Source of the DNA: DATKYQ01 sp964640665
GTDB taxonomy: Bacteria; Myxococcota; B64-G9
Assembly (NCBI GenBank): GCA_964640665.1
Contig: CAZXHT010000018.1
Location: 1-64,000 of the forward strand
DNA: 64,000 nt
Reading direction: 5' to 3'
Below are positions 1 through 7,970 of this stretch, piece after piece. The translations under genes were made by a program, and so were the position numbers. The notes beneath the pieces are model-generated. The model saw only the letters and a list, made by a program, of their open reading frames with translations. It had not been told where the DNA came from and did not search any database. The stretch's first letter is position 1, and each line of letters starts with the position of its first letter.

Positions 1-1119
1 GCCGTTTGCAAGCCCTTTGGTTTCAAGCGAGACGATAACCCGCTCTCCCTCTGTGAGACCCTCGACAACCTGAGTCCGCTCCCAGTTGTTCATCCCGGTC
101 TTGATGTCGCGCAAGCTGGCCTGTCCATTTTGCAGAACATAGACCTGCTCGACCTGTCCTTTGCGCATGACCGCGTTGGTGGGGACGTAGAGCACGCCGG
201 CAGCTTTTTTTACGACGATCTCGATATCGGCCGACATGCCGACCTTCAACAGCGAGGCGTCGTCCGGCAGGCTGACCTCTACTTCCAGGTTGCGGTTCTG
301 GCGCAGGTCTTTCAGCACGACCGGCGCGATGTAGGTCAGCCTGCCTTTGAAGTGGCGCCCGGGATAGGCGTCGCAATCAACCCTGACCGGCATTCCCTCG
401 CGCAGGCGCCCCGCGTCGGCCTCGTCCACCGAGGCCACGACGGTTATGCCGCTGTCGTCCACGATATCCATCACCGGCGCTCCCACCATCAGCGACTCGC
501 CTCGCTCGACATACACGCTTACGATCCGGCCCGAGAACGGGGCGCGGATGCGTGTTTCTTCTAGAGCGTCGGCCGTCAGGTCCAGCGCCGCCTTCAGTTG
601 GGCAAGGTTGGCCTCGGCCGCCGTGACGGTTTCTTTGGCCACGTCACACTCCGCCTGTACCCGGTCGAGCGCCTGGTCGGACAGCACGCCCTTGGCCGAA
701 AGCTTTTTCGAGCGCACAAGAGATCGCACGGCGACATCGCGCCGCAACATCGTCGAGCGCAAGGCGCTGCCGCCGGCTGCCAGGTTAGCCCGGGCCAGGC
801 GCAGCCTGGCTCTCAGAGAGGCACACTCCAACTCGACCAGCAGATCGCCCTCCTTGACGCTCGATCCCCGCTCGACGTGTATATCGGCGACCCGGCCCAG
901 GCTGACCGAGCGCAGGGAAGCCTGCCGGTGAGCCTTTACCTCGCCCGCCTGCAGGGACGAGACAATTTCATCCACGTCACCTTTGGAGATCTCAACAGTG
1001 CGCACCACGATGACGTGCTCCGGCAACAGCAGCATGACAACCACTACCACGACACCGGCTAGTACGAGCTGAACAACCCGCCTGAACCACACCTGCCTTC
1101 GTGACAAAACGGGACTCAT
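1..1119 (-). CDS. Efflux periplasmic adaptor (HlyD/MacA/AcrA-type membrane fusion protein), C-terminus cut by window edge
   Basis: The reading frame is open from the ATG at 1119 to base 1, giving 373 residues without a stop, so the C-terminus lies outside the window. Residues about 10-32 form one hydrophobic inner-membrane anchor. They are followed by a lipoyl-like half motif (SVKEGDLLVELE), a helical hairpin rich in Ala, Leu and Arg, the second lipoyl half (IRAPFSGRIVSVYVERGE), and beta-barrel segments around VSLPDDASLLKVGMSADIEI. This order is that of adaptor proteins linking an inner-membrane ABC or RND pump to an outer-membrane channel. The start is preceded by GAGGTG. The pump partner is presumably to the left, outside the window; the substrate cannot be told. 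Confidence 0.85.
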   Translation of the reverse strand, partial: MSPVLSRRQVWFRRVVQLVLAGVVVVVVMLLLPEHVIVVRTVEISKGDVDEIVSSLQAGEVKAHRQASLRSVSLGRVADIHVERGSSVKEGDLLVELECASLRARLRLARANLAAGGSALRSTMLRRDVAVRSLVRSKKLSAKGVLSDQALDRVQAECDVAKETVTAAEANLAQLKAALDLTADALEETRIRAPFSGRIVSVYVERGESLMVGAPVMDIVDDSGITVVASVDEADAGRLREGMPVRVDCDAYPGRHFKGRLTYIAPVVLKDLRQNRNLEVEVSLPDDASLLKVGMSADIEIVVKKAAGVLYVPTNAVMRKGQVEQVYVLQNGQASLRDIKTGMNNWERTQVVEGLTEGERVIVSLETKGLANG

Positions 1120-1219
1120 GCGATCAGCACCTCGCCGGGCAGTGCAGCCATCTCAGACACACGGCGGGATGTTAGCACAGGCAATTCAGCTGAGCCAATT
1201 TACTGCAATCAAATGTTGG

Positions 1220-1597
1220 TTACACTGTCGCCCGCTGGAAGGGCGCTTCCTGATGGGTGGGGGTGAGGATGGTGTTGTCTTCATCCACCAGAACGACCTT
1301 GGGCTGGTGGGTGCGGGCTTCTTCTTCACTCATGCGGGCGAAAGTGGCCAGGATGACCTTGTCTCCCGGTTTTATCAGGTGAGCCGCCGCTCCGTTGACG
1401 CAAATGGTACCCGTCCCGCGCGGCCCGGACAGGGTGTAGGTCACCAGGCGCGAGCCGTTGTCCACGTCCCAGACATGCACTTCTTCGTGGGGCAGCATAT
1501 CCGCGGCATCCATCAAGTCGGCGTCGATGGTGATGGAGCCTTCGTATTCAAGATTGGATTCGGTGACTGTCGCCCGGTGGATCTTCGACTTGAACAT
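1220..1597 (-). CDS. panD: Aspartate 1-decarboxylase proenzyme
   Basis: PanD makes beta-alanine from L-aspartate for pantothenate and coenzyme A synthesis in the cytosol. The 125-residue product has the family length. The self-cleavage site is visible as YEGS (Gly20-Ser21), where Ser21 becomes the pyruvoyl cofactor. Downstream lie the conserved blocks HVWDVDNGSRLVTY, ICVNGAAA and KPGDKVILATFA. A longer open frame extends upstream, but the ATG at 1597 is preceded by GGAG at good spacing and matches the family N-terminus (MFKSKIHRATVT). No other pantothenate gene is adjacent. Confidence is high because the cleavage site and core blocks are all intact. Confidence 0.96.
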   Translation of the reverse strand: MFKSKIHRATVTESNLEYEGSITIDADLMDAADMLPHEEVHVWDVDNGSRLVTYTLSGPRGTGTICVNGAAAHLIKPGDKVILATFARMSEEEARTHQPKVVLVDEDNTILTPTHQEAPFQRATV

Positions 1598-1825
1598 GTT
1601 TCGCTCCAAGACTTTATCCTCCCGATCTGGACTCCATCGAGTGCCAACAGGCCGTAGATCCCGGAGTAGGTTGGGAATTTCCAGACAACCGGTCCCGGTC
1701 ACTCGCGGATCCAGGCGCGGCCGACAATCGAGTGGGCCGTTTTCGTCCGGCCGTGGCCTCCTGAAAAAGGTAGGCCCGACCAACACTTGGAAATATAGAT
1801 TTTTTCAGGTAGATTGTCAAGCTGG

Positions 1826-2569
1826 ATGTTTCATGCGAGTAAAAAACCTGGATTATGGCTGGTCGGAGTGCTGGTTATCGTTGGGTGTTTGGTCCACACG
1901 GGATGCGAAGACCGCAAGAAAGGCACTCAAGGCCTGGTTCAGATACCCAAGATAAGAGAACAGCTCAAGATCGACGGCAAGCTCGACGAGCCGGCCTGGT
2001 CCCGTTCCGGGGGAACCTGCGCCTTTATGAGATTCGACGGCAAGGCGGTGGCCGGACAGAGCACCGAAGCCAGGCTGGCCTGGGATGAGAAAAATCTATA
2101 CCTGGCGTTCGTCTGCCGTGACCGGGACATCATCAGCAAGTACAAGCATCGGGACGAGCCGCTTTATTTACAAGAGGCGGTAGAGGTATTCCTAGATCCA
2201 GACTCGGACGAGAAGGATTACATGGAATTCGAGGTCAGTCCGGCGGCAGTACTTTTCGATGCGTCTTTCTCGGCTCGTCGCACAGGCATGAAGTTAAGCT
2301 TCAACCCTGATGTACAAGTATCGGTATTTACAGACGGTACGCTAAACAAGAGCGACGACGAAGACAATTCTTGGACAGTAGAGATGGCAATTCCCTTCGA
2401 CCAGATGACCGGCCGGGGACGGCGGCCGCCACTGGCCTCCGACTGCTGGCGGATAAACATGTTCAGGCTCGATGTGAGCAAACATACAAGCGAGGCATCG
2501 GCCTGGAGGCCGACCCGGGGTGACTTTCATGATCTTACGGCCTTCGGAAGCGCCTGCTTCACGCAATGA
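1826..2569 (+). CDS. Lipoprotein with a carbohydrate-binding family 9 (CBM9)-like domain
   Basis: The N-terminus is a lipoprotein signal: basic HASKK, a hydrophobic stretch, then VIVGC, which fits a lipobox better than the later HTGC. The rest, from IREQLKIDGKLDEPAW to GDFHDLTAFGSACF, resembles the CBM9-like fold found in secreted binding proteins: the KIDGKLDEPAW opening, ARLAWDEKNLYLAFVCRD, EAVEVFLDPD, YMEFEVSP, and the final WRINMFRLD...SAWRPT blocks. No catalytic domain is attached, so a sugar- or ligand-binding surface role is inferred. A TTG at 1814 is an alternative start; neither start has ideal ribosome-binding spacing (AGGT at 1807). The gene is divergent from panD. Confidence 0.75.
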   Translation: MFHASKKPGLWLVGVLVIVGCLVHTGCEDRKKGTQGLVQIPKIREQLKIDGKLDEPAWSRSGGTCAFMRFDGKAVAGQSTEARLAWDEKNLYLAFVCRDRDIISKYKHRDEPLYLQEAVEVFLDPDSDEKDYMEFEVSPAAVLFDASFSARRTGMKLSFNPDVQVSVFTDGTLNKSDDEDNSWTVEMAIPFDQMTGRGRRPPLASDCWRINMFRLDVSKHTSEASAWRPTRGDFHDLTAFGSACFTQ

Positions 2570-2631
2570 CGGCAGGCGCGCTCTTGTCGGTGGGGCAACT
2601 GTTGTAACTTCAAAAAGACCGGGCATATCTC

Positions 2632-2659
2632 TTGTAAGTCACTCCGTTTGTGGTAGGAT
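2632..2659 (+). promoter_or_regulatory. Candidate sigma-70 promoter for the ExbB-FtsB-diguanylate cyclase run
   Basis: TTGTAA (2632-2637), 16 nt, then TAGGAT (2654-2659). The -10 box ends 9 nt before the ATG at 2668. The AGGA inside the -10 box could also act as a Shine-Dalgarno sequence, so whether the transcript is leaderless is ambiguous. Confidence 0.4.
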
Positions 2660-2667
2660 TCCGGGCC

Positions 2668-3306
2668 ATGATAGAAACAATCGTACGCGGCGGATTCATG
2701 ATGGTACCCATCCTGCTGGGCTCGCTCCTGGCATTGACCATCATCATAGAACGCCTGTGGTTCTTGCAAAGATCGCGGGTAATCCCGGAGGCCTTCCTGT
2801 CCCGCATGAACGAAATGATGAGATCCGGCCGCAAGGCAGAGGCGCTCTCGGCATGCCGCGAAAACGACTCCACCATCGCCCGCATCCTGACCGCCGGGCT
2901 GGAAAACTCGCAAAGGCCGCGGGCGGAGATACAAGAATCGCTGCAACTGGTCGGCCGCGGCGAGTCCTCGTACCTGTCCCGCTGGGTGGGCGCCCTGGGA
3001 GCAATAGCGGCGCTGGAGCCGCTGATGGGGTTGCTGGGAACCGTTCTGGGACTGATCGAGGCGTTTCGCGAGGTCGAAAAGCTTAAGGTCGTGGGCAACC
3101 CCAGCATCGTGGCCGCCGGCGTGTGGCAGGCGCTGATCACGACCGCAGCGGGCCTGATCATCGCCATACCCGCCTATGCCATGTATCGCTACTTCAGGAC
3201 GAGGGTCAAAAGCCTGGTTATGGAGATGGAGCTGGGCGCCTTCTCGGTTCTGCAGCATTTGTCCGCGGAACCGGGAATCACTCGCGAAATAGAGGATGAT
3301 AAGTGA
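2668..3306 (+). CDS. MotA/TolQ/ExbB proton channel family protein
   Basis: This 212-residue inner-membrane protein is the channel subunit of an ExbB/TolQ-type complex that uses the proton-motive force to energise outer-membrane processes. It has an N-terminal membrane helix (MMVPILLGSLLALTIIIERL), a cytoplasmic segment with YLSRWVGALGAIAALEPLMGLLGTVLGLIEAF, and a last helix with the GVWQALITTAAGLIIAIPAYAMY block typical of the family. A GTG at 2650 would add six residues, but the ATG at 2668 fits the family N-terminus. It overlaps the next gene, its ExbD partner, by 4 nt, so the two are translationally coupled. No TonB gene is seen here, so ExbB and TolQ cannot be told apart. Confidence 0.9.
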   Translation: MIETIVRGGFMMVPILLGSLLALTIIIERLWFLQRSRVIPEAFLSRMNEMMRSGRKAEALSACRENDSTIARILTAGLENSQRPRAEIQESLQLVGRGESSYLSRWVGALGAIAALEPLMGLLGTVLGLIEAFREVEKLKVVGNPSIVAAGVWQALITTAAGLIIAIPAYAMYRYFRTRVKSLVMEMELGAFSVLQHLSAEPGITREIEDDK

Positions 3307-3719
3307 ATTTCATGCAACCCGGAGACAGTGACGAGGAGATCACCCTGGAGATGACCCCCTTGATCGACATGGTATTCCAGTTGCTGATCTTCTTTCTCTT
3401 GACGACCACCTTTGCAATTAACGTCAAGGAAGGGGGGCTCGAGGTCGACCTGCCACGGGCCAAGTCGGCCCAGATACCGTCGATGGCGCAGCACATGGTG
3501 ATTGCCATATTGAAAGACGGCCGCATCGTGGTGGGAGGAGAGACGATGTCGGAAGAAGCCCTCAAGGGAAAACTGGGCCAGGTGTACAAGGACAATCCGC
3601 AAACGATGGTGATCGTCCAGGCGGACAAGACCGTCGAGCACGGCATCGTCGTCAGCGCCATGGACATGGCGGCTACGATAGGTCTCAAGCACCTGGCCAT
3701 TGCAACCGTCGAAGAGTAA
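3303..3719 (+). CDS. ExbD/TolR family biopolymer transport protein
   Basis: A 138-residue single-pass partner of the ExbB-like channel. The short cytoplasmic N-terminus leads to MTPLIDMVFQLLIFFLLTTT, which contains the conserved membrane Asp (PLID) needed for proton use. A periplasmic ExbD-like domain follows, including VQADKTVEHGIVVSAMDMAATIG. The GTG start at 3303 overlaps the upstream stop codon as GTGA; an ATG at 3312 is an alternative. It forms an operon with the ExbB-like gene and probably with the FtsB-like gene 7 nt downstream. Confidence 0.9.
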   Translation: MNFMQPGDSDEEITLEMTPLIDMVFQLLIFFLLTTTFAINVKEGGLEVDLPRAKSAQIPSMAQHMVIAILKDGRIVVGGETMSEEALKGKLGQVYKDNPQTMVIVQADKTVEHGIVVSAMDMAATIGLKHLAIATVEE

Positions 3720-3726
3720 AACCGCG

Positions 3727-4107
3727 GTGAGTTACGGAGCGAAGGTTTCTTTTCTGCTGGCCATGGCCCTGGCCCTGGGATTCATTGCCTATACCCTCTT
3801 GGGGCCGGGCGGGGGGGCGAAGCGCGCCCAACTCGAAGCCGAACTCGATCGTATTCAAGAGGAAAACAACAGGCTCAAGGAAGAGAACCGCCGCCTTTCC
3901 CTGCAGGCGGAAGCGTTGCAGGACAGTAACGACTTCATCGAGAAGACGATCCGCGAGGAACTGGGACTGATCAGGCACGACGAGATGGTTCTGAGCATGC
4001 CCCCCGGTGTCGGCGGGCCCGATGGAGGCAAGGCGCACACCGGGGCGCATGCTCCTGTCCGGCAGGCAGACAACGCCCGGGGTGACGGAGGAGATCTCAA
4101 AAAATGA
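3727..4107 (+). CDS. FtsB/DivIC-like septum formation initiator
   Basis: The product (126 residues from GTG 3727) is a small bitopic protein with one N-terminal helix (VSFLLAMALALGFIAYTLLG), then a coiled coil (RAQLEAELDRIQEENNRLKEE) and the family-like IREELGLIRHDEMVLSMP tail. FtsB/DivIC proteins sit in the divisome with FtsL and FtsQ. The last 35 or so residues are Gly/Ala/His-rich and look disordered. The start is uncertain: TTG 3700 lies inside exbD, and GTG 3727 has only a weak GAAGAG upstream. Its stop overlaps the ATG of the diguanylate cyclase by 4 nt, an unusual coupling of a division protein with c-di-GMP synthesis. Confidence 0.72.
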   Translation: MSYGAKVSFLLAMALALGFIAYTLLGPGGGAKRAQLEAELDRIQEENNRLKEENRRLSLQAEALQDSNDFIEKTIREELGLIRHDEMVLSMPPGVGGPDGGKAHTGAHAPVRQADNARGDGGDLKK

Positions 4108-6320
4108 GTCTCGGCCGACACATGGGACGGGGCCTTACCTGGTTCGAACGAAAACTCCTCGTCGAGTCGGTCGGGGCGGTGTTTGCCTCAATGCTCTTTT
4201 TCGGGCGATTTTCTACCTGGAACATTCCTCAACTGGTGCTCACCGGTGTACTGGCAGTACTTCTGGCGGTCAGGTTGTGGCGCTTTCTCAAGCATTTTTC
4301 TTCCGATGCCGCCAAACTGGAAGGGCTCAGGGCGGAGACCTTCCAACTCGAGCTGATTCTTCTGTGCGCGATATACCTGTTCATCGGCGTTTCAGGAGGC
4401 ATCACCAGCCCGTTTTATCCGGCACTTTTCGTGCTGCTGGCGGCGGCCGGGGGGTTCGACTCATCGAACGTCAATCGGTTGGCAATCGTGAGCGTGGCCT
4501 TTTTGTTCGAGTTGTTGACATTCTTTGGGCGGGCCGGGCCGGCCAGTTTCCTGGATTTCAGCGTCCACGTTGCCGCCATTGCGGCCTTTCCCATCCTGAT
4601 TGTCACTTTTGAATCCGCCTGGACCGAATTGGTGCGCCGAAGACACGAGGAAGAAAAAAAGAAATTCCAAGAGAAAGTCGAGGAGGACGCCAAAGAGTAT
4701 CGCATGAGCGGCATGATGTCGGTAGAAATTGATGCACCGCGCGAGAAACGCAAGCAGGACCTGACAAGAAGCTCGATCAAACAGATCAACAGCAGCATGA
4801 GGAATCTCCTGGGAGTGATCGAAGGCGCGCTGCGGCCGCACATTGTGGCGGTGTACTGGCTCTCGACGGATGACAGGTATGTCACGCTCAAGGACTCGCT
4901 TCCTGAAGAGCACAGCGCTTTTGTGCGCCCCGGGCCGATGGAATCGGGAACCGGCTTGATCGGGGCTATTCTCAAGAGCAAGCAGCCTCTGTTCAGGAAC
5001 AACCTGCGCAAGACGGATCGCGGTATAACCTATTACAAGGAGAAGACGCCGATAACCAAGTTCATCGGGGTACCTTTGCTGGAGGGTGAAAAACGCTACT
5101 TGAGGGGAGTTCTGCTGGCAGATCGCAAGGTCGACGTCGCCTTCGGCCCGGACGATGAAAAGCTGATGCAGGCCGCCGCGCTCGAACTAATGCGCACGAT
5201 CAGCACCGAAGAACGGCTGAACAAGATCGATCTGCTGAGAAACGAGGCCCGTGAGATGTACGGCACGACGGAAAACATGATCTCAACCAATACCGTTCAG
5301 GACGTCGCCGAAGGGATATCCGATTCGTTGCTGCAGTTGTTCGAAGGAGCCGATTTTTCGGCAGTCGTCCTCGAAGAGGAAGGCAAATCATTGATCGTCA
5401 AGGCCGTGGCGGGCGCCGAGTGTTTCACGCACTGGAAAAACGAGCACCTGGCGGGCGAGATCCGGGACAACCGCAACCTGTGTTCACTGGCGATGCGTCA
5501 GGGCCTGATCCTGCCCGACAAGTCGCTTGCCAATAGAAGCAGCAGTCAGAACAAAGTGTTCGGTGAAAAGTGGGATCCCGCGGGCCTGAAGTCGGTCAAG
5601 GTCGCTCCGCTCAAGACGACCGGACGGCAACAGGGTTCGATCGGGGCGCTGGTAGTGGGCAGCAGCAAACAGGCATTTTTTCACCAGCAGGGAAGCCGGG
5701 CCGAGGATGTCAGGCGCAACCTGGAGACGATATCGAACATTGCCGTGCTGGGCGTCCAGTCCGCCAGAAGATTTGAACTGCTCGATAAGTTGGCTACCAC
5801 CGATGCGTTAACCTCTCTTCTGAACCGCAGGCGTTTTTTCGAGATCATGGATAGGGAGATAGCCGCGGCCAAAAGGTACGAGAGGCCGCTTACGTTCATG
5901 ATCGCCGACGTCGACCATTTCAAGAACGTCAACGACACCTACGGTCATCAGATGGGTGACGAGGTTCTCACGCGGGTGGCGCGCGTGCTGATGGAGGTCG
6001 CCCGCACAACCGATCGGGTCGGCAGAATCGGCGGTGAGGAATTCGCCATATTGTTGCCCCAGACCGATCGGGAGGGAAGCCTGCTGCTGTCCGAGAGATT
6101 CCGTGAGGAGATCGCCGCGCAGTCATTCAAACACGAGGGAAAAGACTTTTCCATCTCGCTGTCTTTGGGAATATGCTCTCTGCCGGAATTCGCGCGGCAC
6201 GAACAAGAACTGATCCAGAGGGCCGACCAGGCGCTTTACTTTGCCAAGGAACACGGGCGTAACCAGTCGGTGCACTACGCCGACGTAAAGGATCGCAACG
6301 ATCCCGGGGGTCAGACATGA
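4104..6320 (+). CDS. Membrane-bound GAF-GGDEF diguanylate cyclase
   Basis: This 738-residue protein is predicted to make cyclic di-GMP from GTP. About five hydrophobic helices occupy residues 20-170 (for example LVLTGVLAVLLAVRLW and LILLCAIYLFIGVSGG). They are followed by a charged coiled coil, two GAF-like regions (about 215-370 and 395-550) and a C-terminal GGDEF domain. The active-site motif is GGEEF at 643-647, a functional variant. The inhibitory I-site RTTD is at 634-637, so product feedback is expected. The conserved DALTSLLNRRRF and DVDHFKNVNDTYGHQMGD blocks are intact. The ligand of the membrane and GAF parts is unknown. It overlaps both neighbours by 4 nt. Confidence 0.93.
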   Translation: MSLGRHMGRGLTWFERKLLVESVGAVFASMLFFGRFSTWNIPQLVLTGVLAVLLAVRLWRFLKHFSSDAAKLEGLRAETFQLELILLCAIYLFIGVSGGITSPFYPALFVLLAAAGGFDSSNVNRLAIVSVAFLFELLTFFGRAGPASFLDFSVHVAAIAAFPILIVTFESAWTELVRRRHEEEKKKFQEKVEEDAKEYRMSGMMSVEIDAPREKRKQDLTRSSIKQINSSMRNLLGVIEGALRPHIVAVYWLSTDDRYVTLKDSLPEEHSAFVRPGPMESGTGLIGAILKSKQPLFRNNLRKTDRGITYYKEKTPITKFIGVPLLEGEKRYLRGVLLADRKVDVAFGPDDEKLMQAAALELMRTISTEERLNKIDLLRNEAREMYGTTENMISTNTVQDVAEGISDSLLQLFEGADFSAVVLEEEGKSLIVKAVAGAECFTHWKNEHLAGEIRDNRNLCSLAMRQGLILPDKSLANRSSSQNKVFGEKWDPAGLKSVKVAPLKTTGRQQGSIGALVVGSSKQAFFHQQGSRAEDVRRNLETISNIAVLGVQSARRFELLDKLATTDALTSLLNRRRFFEIMDREIAAAKRYERPLTFMIADVDHFKNVNDTYGHQMGDEVLTRVARVLMEVARTTDRVGRIGGEEFAILLPQTDREGSLLLSERFREEIAAQSFKHEGKDFSISLSLGICSLPEFARHEQELIQRADQALYFAKEHGRNQSVHYADVKDRNDPGGQT

Positions 6321-7642
6321 AAAAGAACTTCATCCTCGACACCAACGTGCTGCTTCACGATCCGCAGGCTATCTTGGCTTTCGGAGACAACGACGTGGTG
6401 ATTCCGATCTATGTGATCGAGGAGATAGATCGTTTCAAGCGCGATCTTTCCGAACTGGGGCGTAACGCCAGGGTTGTCGGCCGTTACATCGACGAGTACA
6501 GGATGAACGGCAAGCTCACCCAGGGCGTCGACCTGCCCGGCGGTGGCAAGCTGCGGGTACTTTTTTCGTCCCGGGAACTCCCCAAGGAAATCGGCCTGGA
6601 ACAGAAAATGGACAACAAGATCCTGGCCGTGGCTTTCGAACTCAAGGAGAAGGAGGCCGACAAGCCGGCCATCTTCGTCACCAAGGACGTCAACCTGCGC
6701 ATCAAGGCCGACGTGCTGGGCGTCACCGCCAGGGATTACGATACCGAAAAGGTAGCAGTAGACGAGATATACACCGGTTTTTCACAGATCCAGGTGCCGG
6801 GTGAGAAAATAGACGCCTTCTTCAAGGCAGGCAGCCTGCCGCTGGAAGAGATTTCAGGCGATAGTGACGATATCGTCGCCAACATGTTCCTGCACATGAA
6901 GGACGGCGTCGACGAGAACCACAGCGCCTTGGCCAGGATGGACCCGGCCGGCAAGGAAGCCTGTGGAATCCGCAAGGTGCGCGGCGGAGTTTGGGGTGTG
7001 CAGCCGCGCAACAGGGAGCAGACCTTCGCCATGGACCTGCTGCTGGATGATCGTCTCAAGCTGGTGACGCTGGCAGGCAAGGCCGGAACGGGTAAGACGC
7101 TGCTTGCCCTGGCGGCGGGGCTGTACAAGACGGCCGAGGAGGGCCAGTACCAGCGCTTGCTGGTCTCGCGCCCCATTTTTCCGATGGGCAAGGATATCGG
7201 CTTTTTGCCCGGCGACATCGAGGACAAGTTGAATCCCTGGATGCAGCCGATCTATGACAACGTGGATTTCTTGTTGAACCTCTCGGGCAAGGACAAGCGC
7301 CGCGGCCGGAGCTACCGCGAACTGATGGACATGGACATGATCGAGGTCGAGCCGATCACCTATATTCGCGGGCGGAGCATTCCTTACCAATTCATAGTGA
7401 TCGACGAGGCGCAGAACCTTACCCCGCACGAGGTCAAGACGATCATCACCCGGGCCGGAGACAGTACCAAGATCGTCTTGACCGGCGATCTGTACCAAAT
7501 CGACAATCCTTATGTGGATTCTTCGAACAACGGGCTGTCTTACATCGTCAATCGTTTCAAGGGCCGCTCGATCGCGGGGCACATCACCCTCAGAAAGGGT
7601 GAGCGCAGCGAGCTGGCCGAACTGGCCAGCGATCTGCTGTGA
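6317..7642 (+). CDS. PIN-PhoH fusion ATPase (PhoH2-type)
   Basis: The 441 residues contain an N-terminal PIN ribonuclease domain (ILDTNVLLHDP, with further acidic residues in EEIDRF and VTKDVNLR) and a C-terminal PhoH ATPase domain. The Walker A motif GKAGTGKT is at about 254-261 and Walker B is the VIDEAQNLT block; GDLYQIDNPY follows. Proteins of this architecture are reported as RNA helicase/RNases in other bacteria. No antitoxin-like gene sits beside it; instead it overlaps the diguanylate cyclase by 4 nt. That suggests a housekeeping RNA role within this operon rather than a toxin-antitoxin pair, which is inference. Confidence 0.93.
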   Translation: MKKNFILDTNVLLHDPQAILAFGDNDVVIPIYVIEEIDRFKRDLSELGRNARVVGRYIDEYRMNGKLTQGVDLPGGGKLRVLFSSRELPKEIGLEQKMDNKILAVAFELKEKEADKPAIFVTKDVNLRIKADVLGVTARDYDTEKVAVDEIYTGFSQIQVPGEKIDAFFKAGSLPLEEISGDSDDIVANMFLHMKDGVDENHSALARMDPAGKEACGIRKVRGGVWGVQPRNREQTFAMDLLLDDRLKLVTLAGKAGTGKTLLALAAGLYKTAEEGQYQRLLVSRPIFPMGKDIGFLPGDIEDKLNPWMQPIYDNVDFLLNLSGKDKRRGRSYRELMDMDMIEVEPITYIRGRSIPYQFIVIDEAQNLTPHEVKTIITRAGDSTKIVLTGDLYQIDNPYVDSSNNGLSYIVNRFKGRSIAGHITLRKGERSELAELASDLL

Positions 7643-7660
7643 TGATTATTAGAGGGGTTG

Positions 7661-7951
7661 ATGAGTGCGGTTGACAAATCTGTCCGTTTGCAGGCGCTAA
7701 TCCAGGGGCGGGTGCAGGGTGTCTGTTACCGCTGGTCGGCGCGGGACGAGGCCGAGTCGCTTGGCGCGGTCGGCTGGGTCAGGAACCTGCCCGATGGCAA
7801 GGTCGAGCTGGTTGCCGAGGGACCACGAGAGGCGCTCGAGAAACTCGTCTCCTGGTGCCACGCGGGACCGCCCGCGGCGCGCGTCGGCGAGGTGAAGTTG
7901 GATTGGCTCGAGCCGACGGGCGAATTTTCGGAATTTTCCATTCGCCACTGA
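7661..7951 (+). CDS. acyP: Acylphosphatase
   Basis: A 96-residue cytosolic enzyme that hydrolyses the carboxyl-phosphate bond of acylphosphates. The signature GRVQGVCYR supplies the phosphate-binding loop and catalytic Arg24, and GWVRNLPDG supplies Asn42. Both match the family, and the length is normal. The ATG at 7661 is used; the preceding TTG adds one residue. GAGGGG upstream can serve as ribosome-binding site. It lies 18 nt after the PhoH gene and 19 nt before the S41 protease gene. Confidence 0.95.
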   Translation: MSAVDKSVRLQALIQGRVQGVCYRWSARDEAESLGAVGWVRNLPDGKVELVAEGPREALEKLVSWCHAGPPAARVGEVKLDWLEPTGEFSEFSIRH

Positions 7952-7970
7952 GTCCTGGCAGGAGGTCGAT

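Noticed and set aside
2610..3258. Antisense frames opposite the ExbB-like gene
   Set aside because: No start signals or motifs; the plus-strand ExbB/ExbD pair explains the region.
6317..7642. PIN domain as part of a toxin-antitoxin pair
   Set aside because: PIN is fused to a PhoH ATPase and overlaps a diguanylate cyclase gene; no small antitoxin gene is adjacent.
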